DNA of 64,000 nucleotides from Catenulispora acidiphila DSM 44928 (lineage in GTDB: Bacteria > Actinomycetota > Actinomycetes > Streptomycetales > Catenulisporaceae), in the NCBI RefSeq assembly GCF_000024025.1, contig NC_013131.1:5642001-5706000 (forward strand), in the 5' to 3' direction. Numbering within the stretch: the first letter of the stretch is position 1; each line of letters begins with the position of its first letter. The notes beneath the pieces are model-generated. The model saw only the letters and a program-made list of their open reading frames with translations. It was not told where the DNA came from and made no database searches. Below, in pieces: positions 43,340-53,873 of this stretch. A program made the position numbers and the translations under genes.

Positions 43340-45238
43340 TCAGTCGTAGATGAGGTCGAACTCTTCCCACTGGCCGATCACGTTGCGGTTGGGGATCAGC
43401 GGCGAGGCGCCGGCGTTGTCGGCGGTCACGTACTGGTAGTTCGCGTGCGCTCGGAATCCGACGCTGCCATCAGCGTTCTGGACGAGGTCGAACTCCTCGC
43501 CGGTACCGATGGAGGTGCGGCTGGCGATCAGGGCGGTGCTGCCCGTGCCCGCCGTGACGATGTCGTTGTTCGCGTGGGCCCGCAGGCTGACGCTGCCGTC
43601 GGAGTTGCTGATCAGGTCGAAGGTCTCCCACGGGCCGACGGCGGTGCGGTTGGCGATGAGCGAGGCGGCGCCGCCGTTCTCCGCGGTCACATAGTCGTTG
43701 TTCGCGTGCGCCCGGAAGCTGACCGCGGCGGTGTCGCGCACGACGTCGAACTCCTCCCACGGACCGATGGCGGTGCGGTTCGCGATCAGAGCCGAGGCGC
43801 CGGCGTTCTCCGCAGTGACGTAATCACCGTTGGCATGCGCCCGAAAGCTGACGCTGCCGTCCGCATTGGTGATCAGGTCGTAGGTCTCGGCGGAGCCGAT
43901 GGTGGTGCGGTCGGCGATGAGCGGCGAGGTACCGGCGGTGACGTACTCGCCGTCGGAGTGCGCCCGCAGGCTCGCGGTTCCGTCCGGGTTGGTGATCAGG
44001 TCGAACGTTTCGGCCTTCCCGGTCGAGGCCGCGTTCGCGATGAGCGCCGAACCGCTGCCCGCCGCGTCCACGTACTGGCCGTTGGCGTGCGCCTTCAGGC
44101 TCACCAGCGAGGCGGTGCTCGGAACGTAGGTGGTGTTGTTGGCGAACCCGGCCGCGACAACCCCGGCCTGCACCGCGTTCTCGGTGGCGTCGGAGGGGAA
44201 GCCGGCCAGGACGGCGCCCTCGAAGAACTCCCCGTCGCCCCAGATGCTGTTGTCCCCGCCGGTGCCCAACTCGATCGAGGGCTGCACCTTCATCGGGTTG
44301 TAGCCGTTGGGCAAGGCGCCTGAATAGGACTGGGTCAGGCCGCCTTGCTGGCCGTTGCCGTACTTCAGCGTGAAGTTGGTCGTGCCGTTGTTCTTCTCCC
44401 AGGCGGTCAGGAACGATCCCTTCTCGCTGGGGATGCTCGTCGGGTTGGCGCCGGTGTTGCTGAAGTACATGCCGTTCTCCAGATCGCCGCCCACCCACGG
44501 TCCCGGGCCGGTGCAGTTCTGGGTCCAGCAGTCGGTGCCGTAGTAGATCGCGTTCATGGTGGCGTTGCCGTCGTCGGTGTCGTTGCTCTCCCCCGCACCG
44601 AAGTCGAAGCAGCAGCCGTTGCTGGTCAGGTTCGACGAGGTGAGCATGTAGACGCCCTCGGGCTGCGAGCCGGTCGGCACGTTCTTGGCGTTGGTGATGC
44701 GATAGCCGATCCCCTGGGCGTTGAACAGGGCTCCGTACGCCGGCTGGCCTCCGACCGTCACCGGCAGCGCCAAGGCTGACGCGCCGATGTCCGCTCCGTT
44801 GGGCCCGGGACCGGCGATCCCGTGCGAGCACCCGGAGCACGACGTCCCAGGCGAGATCGGCATGTGGTTGGCGTTGGCGGTCTGGTCGTACAGCTCGGTG
44901 ATCGTGCAGGTCGTGCCGCCGCAGAAGCTGTTTTCGGGCGCGACGTCGACGACCCCGCCGGCCGACCGCACACGGACGTCGAGGCGGCTGCCGTCCGAGG
45001 CACGCTGGACCTGGTACAGCGGCCCGGCGTAGGAGACTGACAACGCGCGGGTCGTGCTGTACGCCGCCTCGCAGGGCGTGCCGCCGGCCGAGTAGAGGTC
45101 GCACGGCAGGGACGAGGCCGCCGCCGCCTTGGCCGTCCCCGACAACCCGAGGCCAGGCATCATCAGCGCGGCCGCGAACACCAGCAGGAACACAGCGACC
45201 AGCCGCGTCCTGCGTCTGAGCATGGCTGTAACAGGCAT
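43340..45238 (-). CDS. GH54 alpha-L-arabinofuranosidase with six fascin-like repeats
   Basis: Secreted 632-residue enzyme that removes arabinofuranose from arabinoxylan or arabinan. After a signal peptide (about 1-35) the GH54 beta-sandwich starts with LPCDLYSAGGTPCEAAYSTT. The likely nucleophile is the Glu in CCFDFGAGESN; the acid/base Asp is in GTGGDNSIWGD. In place of the usual fungal CBM42 the C-terminus has six repeats of about 43 residues (SLKAHANGQYV, SFRAHANGDYVTAENAG). These form two fascin-like beta-trefoils. The ATG at 45238 has GGAGG upstream. A promoter candidate is TTGACT-16-TAAATA at 45366-45339. Confidence 0.88.
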   Translation of the reverse strand: MPVTAMLRRRTRLVAVFLLVFAAALMMPGLGLSGTAKAAAASSLPCDLYSAGGTPCEAAYSTTRALSVSYAGPLYQVQRASDGSRLDVRVRSAGGVVDVAPENSFCGGTTCTITELYDQTANANHMPISPGTSCSGCSHGIAGPGPNGADIGASALALPVTVGGQPAYGALFNAQGIGYRITNAKNVPTGSQPEGVYMLTSSNLTSNGCCFDFGAGESNDTDDGNATMNAIYYGTDCWTQNCTGPGPWVGGDLENGMYFSNTGANPTSIPSEKGSFLTAWEKNNGTTNFTLKYGNGQQGGLTQSYSGALPNGYNPMKVQPSIELGTGGDNSIWGDGEFFEGAVLAGFPSDATENAVQAGVVAAGFANNTTYVPSTASLVSLKAHANGQYVDAAGSGSALIANAASTGKAETFDLITNPDGTASLRAHSDGEYVTAGTSPLIADRTTIGSAETYDLITNADGSVSFRAHANGDYVTAENAGASALIANRTAIGPWEEFDVVRDTAAVSFRAHANNDYVTAENGGAASLIANRTAVGPWETFDLISNSDGSVSLRAHANNDIVTAGTGSTALIASRTSIGTGEEFDLVQNADGSVGFRAHANYQYVTADNAGASPLIPNRNVIGQWEEFDLIYD

Positions 45239-45338
45239 GGCGAAGGAACCTCCGGGAGATGAGAAATCGCTGCACAGAGCGGGACAGCGGCGCCCCGGAA
45301 CCGTGTTGAGCACACCCACTACCGGACCGCAGGACACA

Positions 45339-45366
45339 TATTTAGCTGACTTCAGGTGTAAGTCAA
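45339..45366 (-). promoter_or_regulatory. Promoter candidate of the GH54 gene
   Basis: On the minus strand TTGACT (45366-45361) is followed after 16 bases by TAAATA (45344-45339), about 100 bases before the start codon. Confidence 0.45.
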
Positions 45367-45555
45367 CCCTCGACCTGTCGTTCGTGGCACACAAGCAGCC
45401 GACTTATGCCCAAAGTCAATGTAACGCGCTTCAGGACCCGTCTCCCCTCCGACGTCAACGGTGTCCGTCCGCGACGGGACGCTTGGCGTACATCTTCGGG
45501 TGCTACGGTTCCGGAACCGTTGGCGTACTTCACGGAAATGGGAGGGGAAGTCGTG

Positions 45556-46056
45556 GTGAACAAGGCGGATCTGGCTGCCGAGGTGGCGGAGCAGATGAGC
45601 GGCGCCGAACCTGATGCGCGGCAGTATGTCGACGCGGTGTTCGACGTCATCATGCGGCACGTCGCCGCTGGGGAACGAGTGCAGATTCTCGGGTTCGGCA
45701 CGTTCGACAGCGTGCAGCGCGCGGCCCGGCTCGGGCGGAATCCGCAGACCGGGGCGGCGATCCAGGTTCCGGCCGGGACCTCGCCGCGTTTTCATGCGGG
45801 GCAGACGTTCCGGACCCGGGTGGCGGAGGCATCTGCGGTCCCGGCGGAGGCGTCGCAGGATGTTGCGAAGCCGGTTGAGGCGAAGAAGATCAAGGCAGCG
45901 AAGCAGAAGGCTGAGAAGAAGACTGCCAAGAAGCCCGAGAAGATTGCTAAGAAGCCCGAGAAGGTTGCCAAGAAGCCCGAGAAGGCTGGCAAGGCTGCTG
46001 GCAAGGCCAGCAAGGGGGGCAAAGCAGGCAAGGCAGCCAAGGCGGGCAAGAAGTAG
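45556..46056 (+). CDS. HU-family DNA-binding protein with lysine-rich tail
   Basis: Nucleoid protein of 166 residues. The HU/IHF fold covers about residues 1-92 (NKADLAAEVAEQM, VQILGFGTFDSVQRAAR, GRNPQTGAAIQVPAG). The DNA-contacting arm has the RNPQTG hallmark. The C-terminal 70 residues are Lys/Ala/Gly-rich, with KKPEK repeated at 7-residue intervals, like the histone H1-like tail of actinomycete HupS-type proteins. GGAGGGG at 45541-45547 points to the GTG at 45553 or 45556; the longer frame to 45406 is not needed. It probably compacts DNA in spores or stationary phase. Confidence 0.92.
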   Translation: MNKADLAAEVAEQMSGAEPDARQYVDAVFDVIMRHVAAGERVQILGFGTFDSVQRAARLGRNPQTGAAIQVPAGTSPRFHAGQTFRTRVAEASAVPAEASQDVAKPVEAKKIKAAKQKAEKKTAKKPEKIAKKPEKVAKKPEKAGKAAGKASKGGKAGKAAKAGKK

Positions 46057-46104
46057 GACTCGGCGCAGGGCTGCCCGCCAGCGCCCGACGCCGACTGGCA
46101 GCAG

Positions 46105-47193
46105 CTAGGCGGAAGCTGATACGCGCCCATACCGTTTGGGCCGAAGCCGTCTCGCGAGGCGCATAATCAGGCCGTCCGACAGGAACACGATGTCGGCGAC
46201 GATCATGCTGCCGGAGAACATCGGCAGTCCCAGCAGGACGGCGATCCCGACATGCATGCTCAGCAGCACGCACAGGACGGGGTATTTGAGCTTGCTGAAC
46301 ACAGTGAACGGGAAAGCGACCTGGACCAGCACGGTGACGTAGCCGGCGATGACGGCGAGCAGTTGGTGGCTGTCAACCTGTGCGGAGAGCGCCGGCCAGG
46401 GCTGGAACAGATCGAGATTCAGCACGTAGTGCAACGCGGTGCCGTCGCGCCATAGATCACCCTGCACCTTGTACAGGCCTGCCGCGCCGTAGAGGATGCA
46501 CACCTGGGCGGCGATGACGAACATGCCGCAGTTGTGCAGCAGGGTGCTGAGCATCCGCCGCGCCAGGTCGGCCTGCTGCCGTGCAGAAGAAGGGCTTTGG
46601 TGCGGTGCATCGGGCCACCCCGCCACGCGCGAGGATGCGCGACGTCGACGCCGGGCATCGAGAGACCGGCAACGGCCGCAGTCCGTGAGCACGAGGTAGA
46701 GGGACATCAGGACAGTGAGATTGTCGCCGCCGTCCGCCATGTAGATAGAGCGGGCGTGGAAGGAAAGCACCACGAGGGCGAACAGAAGCGAGAGCACCCT
46801 CGTATGCCAGCCGAGCATGAACAGGGCAGCCGTGACGAGGGCGAAGCCATAGCAGAGCTCGAAGTACCACGGATTGTCGGAGAGAGTCAGGATGCTGAAC
46901 CACCCGGTCTGCCCGAACAGCTCGCGTGCCAGAGCCGGTGTCCAAGGCGAGCCCGGACCCCAGATCTCGTCCCGGTGCGGGAACTCCCGCAGCAGAAACA
47001 CGAGGTAGAGCAGACCGTATCCGATGCGGAGCAGACTCGCCGCCTGCAGCGAGACCGCGTGTTCGGTCAGGAAGGTGTACGCCCTGGCGACCGGGTCGGG
47101 GCGGCGCACGGTGCCGGCTGCCGGGACGATGCTGGTGGGGACGACATTGGCGGCGACGCCGGTGTCGGAACGGATTGCCTGATCAGACGTCAT
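46105..47193 (-). CDS. HTTM-domain membrane protein
   Basis: A 362-residue membrane protein of the HTTM (horizontally transferred transmembrane) family, related to the membrane part of vitamin K-dependent gamma-carboxylase. Typical segments are LLRIGYGLLYLVFLLREFPHR near the N-terminus, WHTRVLSLLFALVVLSFHAR, MADGGDNLTVLMSLYL, and YGAAGLYKVQGDLWRDGTAL. A basic insertion (about residues 176-215) is probably cytoplasmic. It overlaps the DUF5819 gene by 11 bases, a pairing common in actinomycetes. The biochemical role is unknown. Confidence 0.85.
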   Translation of the reverse strand: MTSDQAIRSDTGVAANVVPTSIVPAAGTVRRPDPVARAYTFLTEHAVSLQAASLLRIGYGLLYLVFLLREFPHRDEIWGPGSPWTPALARELFGQTGWFSILTLSDNPWYFELCYGFALVTAALFMLGWHTRVLSLLFALVVLSFHARSIYMADGGDNLTVLMSLYLVLTDCGRCRSLDARRRRRASSRVAGWPDAPHQSPSSARQQADLARRMLSTLLHNCGMFVIAAQVCILYGAAGLYKVQGDLWRDGTALHYVLNLDLFQPWPALSAQVDSHQLLAVIAGYVTVLVQVAFPFTVFSKLKYPVLCVLLSMHVGIAVLLGLPMFSGSMIVADIVFLSDGLIMRLARRLRPKRYGRVSASA

Positions 47194-47893
47194 GGGTCGT
47201 CACCTGCCACCACGGCAGATACCTGACGCTGGACGGGCTCGCAGCGGGGCGGTTCGGCACGGCTCCCAGCGAAGGCGGCGCGATCGGCGTCGTGACGACG
47301 CGCAACTGAATGGCGCTGAAGTTCACATGGTGGGCGGCGGAGGCGCGCTGAACGGCGATGTTGCGCAGGTACGCCTGCAGCATGGCAGCCCGCTGCGACG
47401 CGGGCTGGCCGCCGGCGCCTTGCGCGTCCGCGTCCGCGTAGGCGGCCCAGGCGCGGCGCAGCATGTTCTGGGCCGTGTGGCTCGGGAAGACGTCGTGGCG
47501 CACCGCCGCGTCGTCCACGGCTGTCAGATCGATCCAGCCGCTGAGCCGCGTGGCACCGTCAGGCGCGACGGTCGAGGTCCGCGCCGAGATCTCCTGGCGC
47601 GCGGACTGGGGGTCCGGAGCGAACAGCCGCCAATCCTGCTCGAAGTACGGATAGACCCACGCGTCGATCTGCTTCCGGTACGTCTGGGAGACGGTGTTGG
47701 AGGGCGCGACGTACAGAAAGACCATAGCCACATGGACGACGGCTGCCGTCAGACACAGGGCGACCGCCGCAACCACAGCCACCTCGACCGGCCGAGACAA
47801 CCGGACCCTCGGAACCGCATCGTCGCCGCCGACCGCATAGGTCTCGGAAATATGTGGCAGCGGTTCGATTGCGGTGCTGCTCATGTCGTTCAC
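47183..47893 (-). CDS. DUF5819-family membrane-anchored protein
   Basis: A 236-residue protein with one strong transmembrane helix (VEVAVVAAVALCLTAAVVHVAM, shown here as positions about 36-60). An extracytoplasmic domain carries YFEQDWRLFAPDP, the hallmark of this family. The GTG at 47893 has GGAGA 5 bases upstream; an ATG at 47884 is less well placed. It is translationally overlapped with the HTTM gene and the two proteins probably form a membrane complex. Function unknown. Confidence 0.8.
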   Translation of the reverse strand: MNDMSSTAIEPLPHISETYAVGGDDAVPRVRLSRPVEVAVVAAVALCLTAAVVHVAMVFLYVAPSNTVSQTYRKQIDAWVYPYFEQDWRLFAPDPQSARQEISARTSTVAPDGATRLSGWIDLTAVDDAAVRHDVFPSHTAQNMLRRAWAAYADADAQGAGGQPASQRAAMLQAYLRNIAVQRASAAHHVNFSAIQLRVVTTPIAPPSLGAVPNRPAASPSSVRYLPWWQVTTHDV

Positions 47894-47930
47894 TGGTTCT
47901 CCGCAGTGTTCGCAATTCGGAGCGAAAGAA

Positions 47931-47968
47931 GGAACGCCCCGGCCACAGATATCGGACCGGGGAGTTCC
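47931..47968 (-). terminator. Hairpin after the Cys/Thr-repeat gene
   Basis: Arms 47931-47942 and 47957-47968 pair over 12 bases with one mismatch, between the stop codon at 48021 and the DUF5819 start. It separates the surface-protein transcript from the HTTM pair, at least partly. Confidence 0.6.
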
Positions 47969-48020
47969 GCCGACACGCGAAGACCTTCACAGATCACCGC
48001 GAGCGGTGTGAAGCGTCACC

Positions 48021-48929
48021 TCAGACGTCGCGCGAGTACCGCCGACGCACCAGCAGGCTGCCGACGATCAGGCACGCCGCACCCACCGGGACGAGGAAGA
48101 GCACGTTGGTACCGGTGTGCGCCATCTCCTCGGTTCCGCCCGTGGTGGCGGCAGTGGTGCGCCCGGTCGTCCCCGCGGTGGTGCCGCCGGTGGTGGTTCC
48201 GCCGGTGGTGGTGCCGCCCGTGGTGGTTTTGCCGGTCGTTCCGCCGGTGGTGGTCTCGCCGGTGGTGGTCCCGCCCGTGGTGGTTCCGCCGGTAGTGGTT
48301 CGACCTGTGGTCTCGCCGGTGGTGGTCCCGCCCGTGGTGGTTCCGCCGGTAGTGGTTCGACCTGTGGTCTCGCCGGTGGTGGTCTCGCCGGTCGTCCCCG
48401 AAGTGGTACCGCCCGTCGTGGTCACACCAGTCGTTCCCACAGTGGTACCACCTGTGGTGGTCTCACCAGTCGTTCCGCCGGTAGTGGTCTCACCAGTAGT
48501 TCCGGTGGTGGTCCCACCAGTCGTGGTCTCACCAGTCGTTCCGCCGGTGGTGGTTCCACCAGTCGTGGTTCCGCCGGTGGTGGTCCCACCCGTGGTGGTC
48601 CCGCCGGTCGTCTGGCACGGCGTGCAGCACGTCTGGCACGTCCCGCACTGGTTCTGGCATGTCCCGCACTGGTTCTCGCACGACCCACACGGGTTCCCGC
48701 ACGACCCACACGGGTTCCCGCAGGAGGCGTCCGCGGCAGGCACGCCCGCCCGCGCATGCGGCACCGCGGCGTGGCTGACGGCCGCCCTCGGGCCGGATGC
48801 CGGACCGACGGCGTCGGCCCGACCCGCCATCATCGACACGCCCGCGACGGCGAACACGACCAGCACACCGCCGCAGACGCGCGCCCCGAGCCCGCGCCGA
48901 CGAGATGTGCCGGATAAGAGAGATGTCAT
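48021..48929 (-). CDS. Sortase-anchored surface protein with Cys-heptad block and Thr/Gly stalk
   Basis: A 302-residue exported protein. The signal peptide is about residues 1-40. Residues 70-106 hold 12 cysteines, mostly in four heptads of the form C-x-N-P/Q-C-G-S/T. Residues about 107-264 are almost only Thr and Gly (TTGGTTTGG units with occasional Glu, Arg or Lys), a probable O-glycosylated stalk. The C-terminus has a sorting signal: MAHTG (269-273), a hydrophobic stretch and RRRYSRDV. MAHTG resembles the LAxTG motif of actinomycete class E sortases. No homologous family comes to mind. No sortase gene lies in the window. Confidence 0.82.
   Translation of the reverse strand: MTSLLSGTSRRRGLGARVCGGVLVVFAVAGVSMMAGRADAVGPASGPRAAVSHAAVPHARAGVPAADASCGNPCGSCGNPCGSCENQCGTCQNQCGTCQTCCTPCQTTGGTTTGGTTTGGTTTGGTTTGGTTGETTTGGTTTGTTGETTTGGTTGETTTGGTTVGTTGVTTTGGTTSGTTGETTTGETTGRTTTGGTTTGGTTTGETTGRTTTGGTTTGGTTTGETTTGGTTGKTTTGGTTTGGTTTGGTTAGTTGRTTAATTGGTEEMAHTGTNVLFLVPVGAACLIVGSLLVRRRYSRDV
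48138..48611. repeat. Tandem repeats encoding the Thr/Gly stalk
   Basis: Short degenerate units of 9 to 27 bases (GGTGGTGCCGCC-like) are tandemly arrayed for about 470 bases. They are in frame with the surface-protein gene, so copy-number change would alter stalk length without a frameshift when the unit is a multiple of three. Confidence 0.8.
48615..48722. repeat. 21-base tandem repeats encoding the cysteine heptads
   Basis: Four 21-base units occur in two near-identical pairs (GCACGACCCACACGGGTTCC twice, and a CACTGGTTCTGGCATGTCCC type twice). Each unit encodes one C-x3-C-x2 heptad. Confidence 0.75.
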
Positions 48930-49236
48930 GGCTGCACCAAATCCTTGAATGATTGTTCGATGTGTTCCACCAAGACGACCCGAACGACCGCAGTAGGCTT
49001 ATCCTGATAATCCGCCGTCACCGGCGATCACCAGTTCCCACATCCAGCAACGGCGTCGAGTAGCGCGTAGAAATCATAGCTTTGATAAAGCCGCATCCCG
49101 GGTATCTGGATAAGCCTTGCCGAGGCGATTATTAAGTATGATTACTGACGCCTGATCCCTCAGTGGCGAACCAAGGCTGTTCGTGCCGGGCGGACCGGGG
49201 TTCGGCTCGGAGCCAGCCGACCATCACACTTGATCC
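48930..49236. other. A/T-richer divergent intergenic region
   Basis: A 307-base gap between divergent genes. It is notably A/T-rich for this genome around 49065-49145, where TGATAAAG, GGATAAGC and GATTATTAAG occur; these are likely promoter elements. No gene is seen. Confidence 0.5.
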
Positions 49237-50079
49237 ATGACGACTCCCGCGTTAGCCAAGGACGACGAACCACTCATACCGCGGCCGCTTTCGATCCTGG
49301 CCGCCATCAGCATCGCCGTGCACGTCGTGCTCCTGGGCATGGCCTGCTTGGGAGCGAAGGCGGCCGGTCACGCGGGCCTTCCGGCGGACCACGCGTGGGG
49401 CTGGTACCTGGTGGTCGGCGCCGCGTGGAGCATCGGCATCGGGAGCTTCGGCCTGTCTTGGGGCGCTCGCGCGACGACGCGCTTCGGCGGCACCGGCTCC
49501 TCGGCGCGGGTGGGCTGGTGCCTGGCCGGAATGTGGCTCGGCTACGTCTGGCCCGTGCCGATAACGGCGGCAGCAGTGGCCTTCGCGGTCTGGCCCCGGC
49601 GCCCGTCGCGCGCGGATCAGATCTGGCCGAAGCCGGTGGACACGAACAAGCGTCGCCGCCAGATCGCCGCGCGCATCGCCGCAGCCGCGCTCGCGGCGCT
49701 CGTCGCCATCGCCGGATCAACCTGGGGACTGCGGGCCCACGCCGCGAAGTTCCACCAGCTCTCAGACGCGCCAGGCTCCTCCGTCCTCGGAACCTGGCGC
49801 GCCGGCGGCATGACAATCACGCTCCGCCCCCACGGCATCTACACCGCCTCAGACCTGACGGCGGCAACCATGCAGGACACCACGGACTTCCCTCCCAGCA
49901 CCGGCACCTGGCAGCTAGCGCGTTCGGGCCCTGATCACCTGAACTCGGTCCAGCTCCGCCCATCCCAGGACCGCTTTCTGGAGCTCCCTGTGTATCAGGT
50001 CTCATCAAAGGACTACCTCTGCGCGGAAGCCGATCCCGACAGCCCCTGCGACATCGTGTTCCACCGCGATTCGCACTGA
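49237..50079 (+). CDS. Membrane protein of unknown function
   Basis: A 280-residue protein I do not recognise. Three hydrophobic helices lie at about 20-42, 52-75 and 86-112, a fourth at about 143-163. A C-terminal extracytoplasmic domain of about 110 residues follows (GTWRAGGMTITLRPHGIYTASD, then a Cys pair in YLCAEADPDSPCDIVFHR). That domain looks like a small lipocalin-like beta barrel (GTW motif at its start and GTWQL later). The start ATG follows no perfect binding site. Confidence 0.7.
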   Translation: MTTPALAKDDEPLIPRPLSILAAISIAVHVVLLGMACLGAKAAGHAGLPADHAWGWYLVVGAAWSIGIGSFGLSWGARATTRFGGTGSSARVGWCLAGMWLGYVWPVPITAAAVAFAVWPRRPSRADQIWPKPVDTNKRRRQIAARIAAAALAALVAIAGSTWGLRAHAAKFHQLSDAPGSSVLGTWRAGGMTITLRPHGIYTASDLTAATMQDTTDFPPSTGTWQLARSGPDHLNSVQLRPSQDRFLELPVYQVSSKDYLCAEADPDSPCDIVFHRDSH

Positions 50080-50179
50080 TCGCCCTCATCCAGGTCATCG
50101 CACGCCCACGCAGCGACCAGCCGCAGGACCCTGCCGCACTCTGAGCTGACCCAGCACTCGACTACCACGCGGGGTGGGG

Positions 50180-50602
50180 TCACCTTTGGGGCACGTAGGT
50201 GCCGTCGGACGAACGCCAGAACTCAATAGCGCTCCAGTCCACGGCGAGAACGGTCAGCAGTTGCAAGACCGCATCCCGACGCTCCTCCTCTGCCAACACC
50301 CCCTTCAAGAACACGCTGGTCAAGCCTTCGTCAGAGGTCGGGTGAGACACCGCGAAATCAATCCCACGCAGCCGAAAGGTGGCAACTTCGACGGCGCCGA
50401 GATCATCCCAGCTTTCCTCGGCGCGCAGTCGGAGCCGACGCACAACATCCGAGAACAGGACACGCATCACCGCGGCTTCCTTGAACCCGTCCGACCTCGC
50501 CCAGAGGCTGACCTGCCTGACGGGATTCCGGTTCTCACCCTGGTACCTCAAGGCGCTGTCCCACTCCGGCTCAGGTTCGGGCAGGCGCAGCACGTCGTTC
50601 AC
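50180..50602 (-). CDS. Small cytosolic protein of unknown function
   Basis: A 140-residue acidic protein with no signal or membrane segment. The GTG at 50602 follows GGAGAA by about 8 bases. It has mixed alpha/beta character (RYQGENRNPVRQVSLWARSDG, FKEAAVMRVLFSDVV). Family not recognised. Confidence 0.6.
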   Translation of the reverse strand: MNDVLRLPEPEPEWDSALRYQGENRNPVRQVSLWARSDGFKEAAVMRVLFSDVVRRLRLRAEESWDDLGAVEVATFRLRGIDFAVSHPTSDEGLTSVFLKGVLAEEERRDAVLQLLTVLAVDWSAIEFWRSSDGTYVPQR

Positions 50603-50634
50603 GAACGCTTCTCCATTTCCACCAGGCTAGCCGC

Positions 50635-53817
<3,183 letters not shown>

Positions 53818-53873
53818 TGTCGTCTCGCTTCCGTGCAGGGTTCTACGGCCGGGTGTCGCGGGTGCGGGTCCGG

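Noticed and set aside
48138-48722. Regular repeats that could be mistaken for a CRISPR-like array
   Set aside because: Repeats have no unique spacers, stay in one reading frame and encode a Cys/Thr/Gly protein with a sorting signal.
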